Assembly (NCBI GenBank): GCA_002399435.1 | Contig: DHDO01000086.1 | Span: forward strand, 1 to 21,783 | Source of the DNA: Firmicutes bacterium UBA4874 | GTDB lineage: Bacteria; Bacillota; Clostridia; Caldicoprobacterales; DTU083 | Reading direction: 5' to 3' | Length of the DNA stretch: 21,783 bases | Part shown: positions 15,562-21,783 of the stretch, piece after piece | How the letters are laid out: each line of letters starts with the position of its first letter | Position numbering within the stretch: position 1 is the stretch's first letter | The notes under the pieces: generated by a model | Told to the model about the DNA's origin: nothing | The model's database searches: none | What the model saw: only the letters and a program-made list of their open reading frames with translations | Translations under genes and position numbers: made by a program

Positions 15562-17475
15562 ATGTCCAGAAAAAATCTTTCCGGAGTACTCGTTTTTACC
15601 ATGCTGTTTCTGCTCCTAGCGACGGGATGCAAGTCCGGGACATCCACTGGAACAATGACGGATGTGGGCACTCCCCGCAGGGAAACCCTTATTGTCGAAA
15701 CGCAGACGCCGACGGATGTGCCGGGACAGTTCAACACCTATATGCAGGGCACGCAGGTGGGATTTGGCATTCACCAGCTGATGTCTGCCATGATGTGGGA
15801 GATGGATACAGTCAAAGGCAAGCAGTTCGCGGAAGTCGCGGATGGCATGCCCGAGTCCAATGACGACTTTACCGAGCATACCGTGAAGATCCGCAAAGGG
15901 ATCAAATGGTCCGACGGGCAGGATCTGAATGCCGACGATGTTGTTTTCACATTCAATATGATTATGTCCACCCCCGGTATTGGCCAACATGATTATTACA
16001 ATACCATCTTTTCCTCTGTGAAAAAGCAGGACGATTATACGATCCGGATTGTAACAAAGGAACCGTTTCCCCGACTGGCGCAGAAATTCGGTGTTACCAT
16101 TTACGGCAATGATCTGCGCATTGTACCGCAACATATCTATTCCAAGGTAAAGGATGTCACCAATTTCAAGGACAGCAAACCTGTGGTGGCCGGCCCGTAT
16201 ACCGTAAAATCCTATGACAAGCTCGGCAAGTGGATTCTTTATGAGCGGCGCAAGGACTGGAAAAACAGCACCGTCGGAGTTGTGACCGGCAAGATGCCTC
16301 AGGCAAAATATGTTCTCTTCAAGTCCCTTGGAGACGACACCACCCGGCAGATGAGCATGATCAACAATGAAGTTGATATTCTGTGCGAGGTTACGCCGGA
16401 GATACTGGAAGTTATGACAAAGGACAATGACAAGATTTCCGCCTGGTATGATGGGTTCCCTTACGCCACCAGTGATGATCCCTGTTCCAAGGGGCTGGCA
16501 TTTGAAATAGCCAAGGAACCGTTCAGCAGTCCTGATTTTCGCTGGGGAGTAGCGCTGGCGATGAACTTTGACGAGATCTCTGAAAGCATATTCAGCGGTG
16601 TGGGCCGCACCAGTCCCCTGCCGATTCTGACGGATACCAGTGCCATGCAGGAGCTGTATTACAAGCCGTTGCTCCCCTGGCTGAAAGATTTCGAGCTGGA
16701 CCTCGGCGATGGGACGAAGGTAAAGCCCTTTGATACCGGCTATGCGGAGCGGATGTCAAAAAAGCTCCGGGACAAGGGGTATGATATTCCCACGGACAAA
16801 GACAAACTGACCGATATGTTTGGCATCGGCTGCTGGAAATATGATCCGGAGGCGGCGGAGAAGCTGTTCCTCAAGGCCGGGCTGGAAAAGAAGACGGATG
16901 GATGGTATTTCAAGGGCAAGCCCTTTACGATTCAAATGACTTATCTGGCAGATACGGAGGCACAGGCAGGACGCGGGCTTACCGCTGCCTATGACCAGCT
17001 GGTCAAGTTTGGATTCAACTGCAGCCTGTCCAGCCAGAGCAGTGCGACCTGGGATACCAATGCTGCCACCGGAAATTACGAGATCGCCGGTTATTGGCCC
17101 ACAGGCGGGATTACGAAGGATATTTATTCCCAGATCAACGGCTGGGACGCCGATCTCATCGTGCCTTTGGGAGAACGGGGCGCCGGACAGGGTTCCCGCT
17201 GGAACAATGCCGAAGCGACGAAAATTATTCATGAAATGGCGAATCTGTCCCCCGATGATGATAAATCCTATCAGCTGGCCATGGATTTCATGAAGATTGC
17301 GGTAAAGGATCTTCCTTTCATCGGATTTCATTCCGGCATCAAATTTGTGCCAACCAACAGCACCTACTGGGAGCATTACCCCAATGCCAAGGATCCTTAC
17401 AACGGTCCATGGTGGTGGTGGAGCTGCTTCAAATATATTACCACCGGGATTTCTCCTGTCGGTGCCAAAAAATAA
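15562..17475 (+). CDS. Opp/Dpp-family extracellular solute-binding lipoprotein (SBP_bac_5)
   Basis: A 637-residue receptor for the ABC importer encoded downstream. The lipoprotein signal is MSRKN, then LSGVLVFTMLFLLLATGC, with lipid attachment at Cys23 and a Ser/Thr/Gly linker. Family 5 features include the TVKIRKGIKWSDGQDLNADD segment that typifies peptide/oligosaccharide binders, and FRWGVALAMNFDEI further on. The C-terminus is tryptophan-rich (GPWWWWSCFKY), and at 637 residues the protein is longer than typical DppA/OppA (about 540). Both are seen in sugar-binding members of the family. ATG 15562 is chosen over ATG 15553 because AAGGAGG at 15546-15552 leaves 9 bases. The ligand may be an oligosaccharide or an oligopeptide. 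Confidence 0.88.
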   Translation: MSRKNLSGVLVFTMLFLLLATGCKSGTSTGTMTDVGTPRRETLIVETQTPTDVPGQFNTYMQGTQVGFGIHQLMSAMMWEMDTVKGKQFAEVADGMPESNDDFTEHTVKIRKGIKWSDGQDLNADDVVFTFNMIMSTPGIGQHDYYNTIFSSVKKQDDYTIRIVTKEPFPRLAQKFGVTIYGNDLRIVPQHIYSKVKDVTNFKDSKPVVAGPYTVKSYDKLGKWILYERRKDWKNSTVGVVTGKMPQAKYVLFKSLGDDTTRQMSMINNEVDILCEVTPEILEVMTKDNDKISAWYDGFPYATSDDPCSKGLAFEIAKEPFSSPDFRWGVALAMNFDEISESIFSGVGRTSPLPILTDTSAMQELYYKPLLPWLKDFELDLGDGTKVKPFDTGYAERMSKKLRDKGYDIPTDKDKLTDMFGIGCWKYDPEAAEKLFLKAGLEKKTDGWYFKGKPFTIQMTYLADTEAQAGRGLTAAYDQLVKFGFNCSLSSQSSATWDTNAATGNYEIAGYWPTGGITKDIYSQINGWDADLIVPLGERGAGQGSRWNNAEATKIIHEMANLSPDDDKSYQLAMDFMKIAVKDLPFIGFHSGIKFVPTNSTYWEHYPNAKDPYNGPWWWWSCFKYITTGISPVGAKK

Positions 17476-17575
17476 CGAACATACCTCCTTTACCCGTGAT
17501 AAACACAACTTTATAAAGGAATTGAAAAATCTTTCAATAGCGGGATGGATTCTATTGAAGATGATTCATCGAAGG

Positions 17576-17642
17576 CCCAGTATGCCAGATGACCCAGTAT
17601 GCCAGATGACCCATTATGCCAGATGACCCATTATGCCAGATT
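17576..17642 (+). repeat. Four tandem copies of a 17-base unit
   Basis: The unit CCCAGTATGCCAGATGA is repeated head to tail at 17576, 17593, 17610 and 17627. Copies three and four read CCCATTATGCC..., and the last ends in T instead of GA. The array lies between the binding-protein gene and the first permease gene and encodes nothing obvious. A copy number of four and identical spacing indicate recent slippage expansion. Confidence 0.9.
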
Positions 17643-17690
17643 GTAAGGAAATGTCTGATTTTATAGGAATATCGATGCTGAACGAATGCC

Positions 17691-17735
17691 GGGGCATGTA
17701 TCCCCGTTTGATGACATGCCCCCTCTTTTATTCTT
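17691..17735 (+). terminator. Intercistronic terminator/attenuator between binding protein and permease
   Basis: GGGGCATGT (17691-17699) pairs perfectly with ACATGCCCC (17714-17722) around a 14-base loop, followed by the T-rich tract CTCTTTTATTCTTCTT. A competing stem CGGGG/CCCCG (17690-17694 with 17702-17706) shares the left arm. It lies 26 bases before the permease start. Partial termination here would give more binding protein than permease, as is usual in ABC operons. Confidence 0.65.
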
Positions 17736-17761
17736 CTTCCAACAAAGGAGAGAGTGCAGCT

Positions 17762-18760
17762 ATGAAATTTCGCAAATATTTCTTCCTTCGTATCCTGACA
17801 TGTATCCTGACGATATGGATTGGTGTTACTTTTATCTTTTTTATTCCGCGGATGTTTCCCTCCGACCCGGTGGAAAACATGATCGGACAGATCCGGTCCC
17901 GTTCCGGGCAAATGGATCCCGTTGAGCTGGAAGCGCTGCGGCGGTCTTTGCGCGTTCAGTTCGGTCTGGAAGGATCCCTTCTTGAGCAATATGGTTCCTT
18001 CCTCTGGAAAGGCCTGCTTCATTTTGATTTTGGGCCTTCCCTGATGAGCTATCCCACTCCTGCAGGGGAGATCATCCGGACGTATCTGCCTTATACCCTG
18101 ATCCTGTCGCTGACGACCACCTTGATAGCCTGGATCATTGGCAATCTTATCGGCCTGCAGGCGGGATTCCGAAAAGATAAACGATCCTCCAAGATTCTGG
18201 AGGGGATTGCCATATGTCTCTATCCGGTTCCTTATTTCATTATCGCATTGATTCTGCAGATCGTGTTTGCTTTTCAGCTGGGCTGGTTTCCTCTTCAGTC
18301 CAACATCAACTCCATGGGAGGCGCCGCCTCGTATCTGGGCTCCCTTCTCCGGGCATCCATTCTGCCTGCTGTTTCGATGCTGCTGCTGGGGACAGGGTGG
18401 TGGATCATATCCATGAAATCCCTTTCCGGTACCACGGCAGAAGAAGATTTTGTGCTGTATGCCCGTTACCGGGGGATTCCGGAAAAAACCATCGGCAGGA
18501 ATTACGTTTTCCGCAATTCCGTTCTGACGCAGGTCACAGCGCTGGCTATGAGCCTCGGCGGAGTATTCAGCGGTTCCATCATGACCGAGATCATCTTTGG
18601 GTATCCCGGTGTCGGTACCTTGATCCAAAAGGCGATTCTGCAGTCGGACTACAATATGATTCTGGGCTGCATCACCATTTCCATTGTCGCCATTTCCCTG
18701 TCGACTTTGATTGTGGATCTGATTTATCCGTTTATCGACCCGCGGATCCGGTACAGTTGA
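17762..18760 (+). CDS. Opp/Dpp-type ABC transporter permease (OppB-like)
   Basis: A 332-residue inner-membrane subunit with about six hydrophobic helices, starting FFLRILTCILTIWIGVTFIF. The periplasmic loop RMFPSDPVENMIGQ and the VQFGLEGSLLEQYGSFLWKG segment are typical of OppB/DppB. The EAA-like cytoplasmic loop is in YARYRGIPEKTIGRNYVFRN, and EIIFGYPGVGTLIQKAI near the end is also diagnostic. ATG 17762 is preceded by AAAGGAG at 17744-17750; the upstream in-frame ATG at 17633 would add an unrelated extension through the tandem repeat and terminator. It partners with the OppC-like protein. Confidence 0.9.
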   Translation: MKFRKYFFLRILTCILTIWIGVTFIFFIPRMFPSDPVENMIGQIRSRSGQMDPVELEALRRSLRVQFGLEGSLLEQYGSFLWKGLLHFDFGPSLMSYPTPAGEIIRTYLPYTLILSLTTTLIAWIIGNLIGLQAGFRKDKRSSKILEGIAICLYPVPYFIIALILQIVFAFQLGWFPLQSNINSMGGAASYLGSLLRASILPAVSMLLLGTGWWIISMKSLSGTTAEEDFVLYARYRGIPEKTIGRNYVFRNSVLTQVTALAMSLGGVFSGSIMTEIIFGYPGVGTLIQKAILQSDYNMILGCITISIVAISLSTLIVDLIYPFIDPRIRYS

Positions 18761-18779
18761 GAGAGGAGGAACGGAGCGC

Positions 18780-19616
18780 ATGAAAAGGTTCTGGAAAAAT
18801 GCGAATGGCCGCCTGAAGACCGGCATGGTGATGACAGCCTTCTTCCTTGTCCTGGGATTTGCAGTGTATTATATTCCCCATATCAATCCCTTCACCTACA
18901 ACAGTTATCCGGGGAAGCTTCCGCCCTCCGGGCAGCATTGGCTGGGTACCACCAGCCTGGGACAGGATGTTTTCTGGCTGTTGATGGAATCAATTCACAA
19001 TTCGCTCCTGATTGGGCTGATTGTCGCCCTGATTGGCACGGTTGTGGGGGTGTTTGTGGGGCTGCTGGCAGGCTTTTCCGGCGGTGCGGTGGATCGTATG
19101 CTGACGGTCGTCACGGATACCTTTGTTGTCATTCCTTCCCTGCCCATCCTGATTCTGATGACCTCTCTGATGAAAGGATCCTCCGCCGCCATTCTGATGG
19201 CGCTGGTGCTGGCCATGTTTGCATGGGCCTGGCCCAGCCGTCAGATCCGTTCCATGGCCCTGACGATGAAGGAACGGGACTTTATCCAGACGGCGTGGTT
19301 TTCCGGGGAAGGTACGGTCCAGGTGATCATGACGGAAATCCTTCCCTTTGCCCTGACGTGGTCACTGTCCAATTTCATGAACGCGACCCTGTCCGCCATT
19401 GCCTCGGAATCCAGCCTTGCCGTCCTGGGCCTGTCCCCGGCAAACCTGATTTCCCTGGGCAACATGATCCAATGGGCCAGGGAACGCAATGCCATCTTTG
19501 CCGGGCAGTGGTTCTGGATCGGCTCGCCCATTGTGGCGACAGTACTGCTGTTTATCGGATTGTTTCTTTTGATTACGGGTTACAATGACTATCTGTCTAG
19601 GAAGAGAGGTAGGTAA
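18780..19616 (+). CDS. Opp/Dpp-type ABC transporter permease (OppC-like)
   Basis: The 278-residue second channel subunit. After a short basic N-terminus and one membrane segment comes the family hallmark HWLGTTSLGQDVFWLLMESI, then about five more helices (SLLIGLIVALIGTVVGVFVGL and others). The EAA-type loop is WPSRQIRSMALTMKERDFIQ. A GAGAGAGGAGG-type ribosome binding site lies just before ATG 18780, 19 bases after the OppB-like stop. The stop at 19614-19616 is one base before the next start, consistent with translational coupling. Confidence 0.9.
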   Translation: MKRFWKNANGRLKTGMVMTAFFLVLGFAVYYIPHINPFTYNSYPGKLPPSGQHWLGTTSLGQDVFWLLMESIHNSLLIGLIVALIGTVVGVFVGLLAGFSGGAVDRMLTVVTDTFVVIPSLPILILMTSLMKGSSAAILMALVLAMFAWAWPSRQIRSMALTMKERDFIQTAWFSGEGTVQVIMTEILPFALTWSLSNFMNATLSAIASESSLAVLGLSPANLISLGNMIQWARERNAIFAGQWFWIGSPIVATVLLFIGLFLLITGYNDYLSRKRGR

Positions 19617-19617
19617 T

Positions 19618-20571
19618 ATGCTGAAAATTGATCATCTGTCCACCTCTTATCGGACCATTGACGGAAAGGTACATGTTGTCAACAATCTGGACTTTACAAT
19701 CCGGGACAACGAGATTTTTGGCATCGCAGGGGAATCGGGCTGCGGAAAATCGACTCTCCTGAAAGCCATCTATGATATCGTGGAGTTTCCGCTGGAGATT
19801 GACTCGGGCCGGGTGATCCTGAGCGGTGAAAAAGACGGCCGGCCTTTTTCCTGTGAATCCGGCGAAATCCGCAAAACCTGGTGGAACCATATTTCCTATA
19901 TTCCCCAGGCGGCTCAAAGTGTGCTGAATCCCATCACGCGCCTGAAGGCCCAGTTTCTGGACTCCGTTCCCGAAAAAATCCGTGAGAGGGAATCCGACCA
20001 GCATATTCTCAGGCAGGTTGGCCAATACCTGGAGGAACTGGACCTTTCCCCGGACCTTCTGAACGCTTTTCCTTTTCAGCTGTCCGGTGGCATGCGCCAG
20101 CGGGTGATCATTGCCCTGGCCACCTTCCTGTCTCCCAATGTGGTGCTGGCGGATGAACCGACCACCGCCCTGGATGTCGTAGTGCAGCGCGGCATCCTGA
20201 TGATGCTGATGCGTCTGCAAAAGCAGCTGAAGAATACCATTGTGCTGGTCAGCCATGACATGGGTGTCCACTATCAGGTGACCGGCCGCATGGCCATCAT
20301 GTATTCGGGAAGCTTTGTGGAGCTGGGCAAAACGGAGGATATCTTCCGAAGCCCGATTCATCCCTATACCACGATGCTGATTGGTGCACTGCCCCGGGTA
20401 GGGGACCGGGGACAGAAGATCGGGATTCCGGGACAGCCGCCTGCGCTGACCGATCCGCCTTCCGGATGCCGGTTTGCACCGCGCTGCCCGGAGGCGACAG
20501 AACGATGCCGCTGCGAGGTGCCGGCTTTTCGGGAAGTGAAGCCCGGCCGTTTTGTGGCCTGCCACATGTAG
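19618..20571 (+). CDS. Opp/Dpp-type ABC transporter ATPase (OppD-like)
   Basis: A 317-residue cytoplasmic ATPase that energises import with its OppF-like partner. Walker A is GESGCGKST (38-46), the Q-loop is in YIPQAAQSVLNPI, the signature is LSGGMRQR (155-162), Walker B is VVLADEP (175-181), and the switch histidine is in VSHDMGV. The C-terminal extension has the cysteine cluster CRFAPRCPEATERCRCEVP plus a final Cys in VACHM, typical of the OppD/DppD tail, which can carry an iron-sulfur cluster. ATG 19618 is used rather than ATG 19585, because it begins the conserved domain and follows the AGAGAGG box, one base after the OppC-like stop. Confidence 0.92.
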   Translation: MLKIDHLSTSYRTIDGKVHVVNNLDFTIRDNEIFGIAGESGCGKSTLLKAIYDIVEFPLEIDSGRVILSGEKDGRPFSCESGEIRKTWWNHISYIPQAAQSVLNPITRLKAQFLDSVPEKIRERESDQHILRQVGQYLEELDLSPDLLNAFPFQLSGGMRQRVIIALATFLSPNVVLADEPTTALDVVVQRGILMMLMRLQKQLKNTIVLVSHDMGVHYQVTGRMAIMYSGSFVELGKTEDIFRSPIHPYTTMLIGALPRVGDRGQKIGIPGQPPALTDPPSGCRFAPRCPEATERCRCEVPAFREVKPGRFVACHM

Positions 20572-20589
20572 AAAAGGAGGTGGATTGAT

Positions 20590-21561
20590 ATGGGACAAAC
20601 ATTTCTGGAACTGAAAGGTGTCACAAAAATCTTTCGGATTGGCGGCATACTGAGAGGAAAAAAGCTTGTGGCCGTGGACAATGTTTCCCTTGCAATGGAC
20701 TCTGATGAGCCGACCATCCTGTCGGTGGTCGGAGAATCCGGATGCGGGAAGTCCACTCTGTGCCGCATGATTCTTCGTATGTACAAACCGGACGAAGGGG
20801 ATATTGTACTGGATGGCCATTCCTATTCCAATCCGAAGGAATATAATCCCCGGCAGTTCCGCATGGAGGTTCAGCCGATTTTCCAGAATCCCTATGAGTC
20901 CTTTTCTGCACGCAAAAAAGTGGACACCTATCTGTTCAATACGGCGCTCCGGCTGGGTATTGCCAAAGATCACAGGGAAGCGGAGCAGCGAATTGATGAA
21001 ACACTGCGCAGCGTTGGCATGTCCCTGCCCTCGGTAAGGGATAAATACCCCACTCAGTTTTCCGGAGGGGAGCTTCAGCGCATTTCGATTGCCCGGGCTT
21101 TGATTACGCGCCCGAAGCTGATTGTTGCAGACGAACCTGTCGCCGCCATTGATGCCTCCATGAAGATGAACATTGTTAACCTGTTTCGGCAGCTGAAGGA
21201 TCAGTATCATGTTTCCTTCCTTTATATCACCCATGATCTTTCCACGGCTTATTATGTCTCCGACTTCATCGCTACTCTTTATCGCGGCTGTCTGGTGGAG
21301 TATGGTCCTGCCAGGGAGATCATGGAAGATCCGGCGCATCCCTATACGGAGCTTTTGATGAATGCCGTGCCCCGGGTGGGGGACAAATGGAAGGAGGAGA
21401 TGGCGATGCCGGATACCGAGGATAAGGAATATGCCCTTTCCGCCTGCAAATTTGCTCCCCGCTGTCCTTATGCAACAGAGGAATGTCGGGAGAAGCAGCC
21501 GGAGATGACCAATCCTGGCAAATCCCGAAAGGTAGCGTGCTGGCATCCCCTGATTTCCTGA
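20590..21561 (+). CDS. Opp/Dpp-type ABC transporter ATPase (OppF-like)
   Basis: The 323-residue second ATPase of the importer. Walker A is GESGCGKST (48-56), the Q-loop is PIFQNPYESF, the signature is FSGGELQR (157-164), Walker B is LIVADEP (177-183), and the H-loop is ITHDLSTA. The D-loop reads AAIDASMKMNI rather than the SALDVSVQ common in peptide transporters. From memory, an IDAS form occurs in sugar-transporting Opp systems such as those of Thermotoga. The tail carries CKFAPRCPYATEEC and a final Cys. The start has AAAAGGAGG 10 bases upstream. It is the last gene of the operon; a strong inverted repeat follows the TGA. Confidence 0.92.
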   Translation: MGQTFLELKGVTKIFRIGGILRGKKLVAVDNVSLAMDSDEPTILSVVGESGCGKSTLCRMILRMYKPDEGDIVLDGHSYSNPKEYNPRQFRMEVQPIFQNPYESFSARKKVDTYLFNTALRLGIAKDHREAEQRIDETLRSVGMSLPSVRDKYPTQFSGGELQRISIARALITRPKLIVADEPVAAIDASMKMNIVNLFRQLKDQYHVSFLYITHDLSTAYYVSDFIATLYRGCLVEYGPAREIMEDPAHPYTELLMNAVPRVGDKWKEEMAMPDTEDKEYALSACKFAPRCPYATEECREKQPEMTNPGKSRKVACWHPLIS

Positions 21562-21568
21562 CGGTTCT

Positions 21569-21636
21569 GTGCTTCGGACTGCTTCTGAGACGTGCTTTTT
21601 CTGAGTCATGGGGCTGTCCGAAGCACTTTATTCTTT
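21569..21636 (+). terminator. Terminator of the Opp-type operon
   Basis: GTGCTTCGGAC (21569-21579) and GTCCGAAGCAC (21616-21626) form a perfect 11-pair stem closing a 36-base loop. The tract TTTATTCTTT follows. It begins eight bases after the OppF-like stop. The loop is long for an intrinsic terminator but the stem is strong. Confidence 0.7.
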
Positions 21637-21695
21637 CCGGATCCGGACATTTTCCATTCCTTTTGTGAAAAAGCGGAAAAAAATCAGCAATTCGC

Positions 21696-21724
21696 TTGAA
21701 TCATCGGGGATATGCCTGTAAAAT
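21696..21724 (+). promoter_or_regulatory. Promoter of a gene beyond the window
   Basis: TTGAAT at 21696-21701 and TAAAAT at 21719-21724 are separated by 17 bases. Transcription would start near 21731 and run off the window end into a purine-rich leader. Confidence 0.55.
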
Positions 21725-21745
21725 AGGATTAGTGCATCAAGGACC

Positions 21746-21783
21746 GGAAAGAAAGATCGAAAAGAAAGATTGGAAAGAAAGAT
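21746..21783 (+). repeat. 13-base purine-rich tandem repeat at the window edge
   Basis: GGAAAGAAAGAT occurs at 21746 and 21772, with GAAAAGAAAGAT at 21759 between them. This gives three units at a 13-base period, cut off by the window end, so more copies may follow. It lies in the predicted leader downstream of the promoter at 21696. Confidence 0.75.

Noticed and set aside
17576..17642. CRISPR-like array
   Set aside because: The 17-base units are contiguous with no spacers, so this is a simple tandem repeat; no cas genes are present.
17552..18826. 424-residue minus-strand open frame over the OppB-like gene
   Set aside because: It is antisense to a clear membrane protein, lacks recognisable motifs, and runs through the 17-base repeat and terminator.
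18938..19588. 216-residue open frame within the OppC-like gene
   Set aside because: A shifted-frame shadow of a conserved permease with low-complexity Gly/His/Arg content.
19597..21609. 670-residue open frame on the minus strand across both ATPase genes
   Set aside because: It mirrors two proteins with complete ABC motifs; its translation is rich in His, Gly and Arg with no domain, and it arises from codon bias in G+C-rich DNA.

Overview
The window reads as Gram-positive Clostridia DNA, probably Lachnospiraceae or a close relative. The signs are consensus sigma-A promoters, strong AAAGGAGG-type ribosome binding sites, lipobox solute-binding proteins, LplB/YtcP-type sugar permeases and a LacI/GalR regulator with CG-centred operators. 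There are two compositional halves. The left part, to about 13.85 kb, is AT-rich (23 G+C in bases 2941-3000). The right part, from about 14.05 kb, is clearly richer (37 G+C in bases 19021-19080). The change falls in the gap between the LacI regulator and a VanY-type peptidase gene.

Layout. 1-2033: IS1634-type transposase, apparently intact. 2034-2452: promoter and operators. 2453-8648: a GH35 enzyme, a decayed sulfatase N-terminus, and a 1132-residue GH94 phosphorylase resembling 1,2-beta-oligoglucan (sophoro-oligosaccharide) phosphorylases. 8649-8931: terminator-like hairpin, operators and a consensus promoter. 8932-12674: two sugar permeases and a lipoprotein binding protein, with no ATPase gene. 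12788-13813: LacI-family regulator. 14041-15033: membrane-anchored VanY/M15 D,D-peptidase with a Ser-rich repeat linker. 15034-15561: leader with direct repeats. 15562-21561: complete five-gene Opp/Dpp-type ABC transporter. 21562-21783: terminator, then a promoter for a gene beyond the window.

The left locus fits a model in which an oligosaccharide is imported by the LplB/YtcP-type transporter, using a shared ATPase encoded elsewhere. It would then be cut by phosphorolysis (GH94) and hydrolysis or transglycosylation (GH35). The regulator would act through four near-identical CG-centred palindromes, two in front of each transcription unit; in each pair one lies just downstream of a promoter -10 box. 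The substrate is inferred to be beta-1,2-linked gluco-oligosaccharide from GH94 resemblance alone. The sulfatase remnant hints that the ancestral locus handled a sulfated or otherwise substituted glycan. The right-hand Opp system has features of the sugar-transporting branch of that family, but its substrate cannot be read from the sequence.
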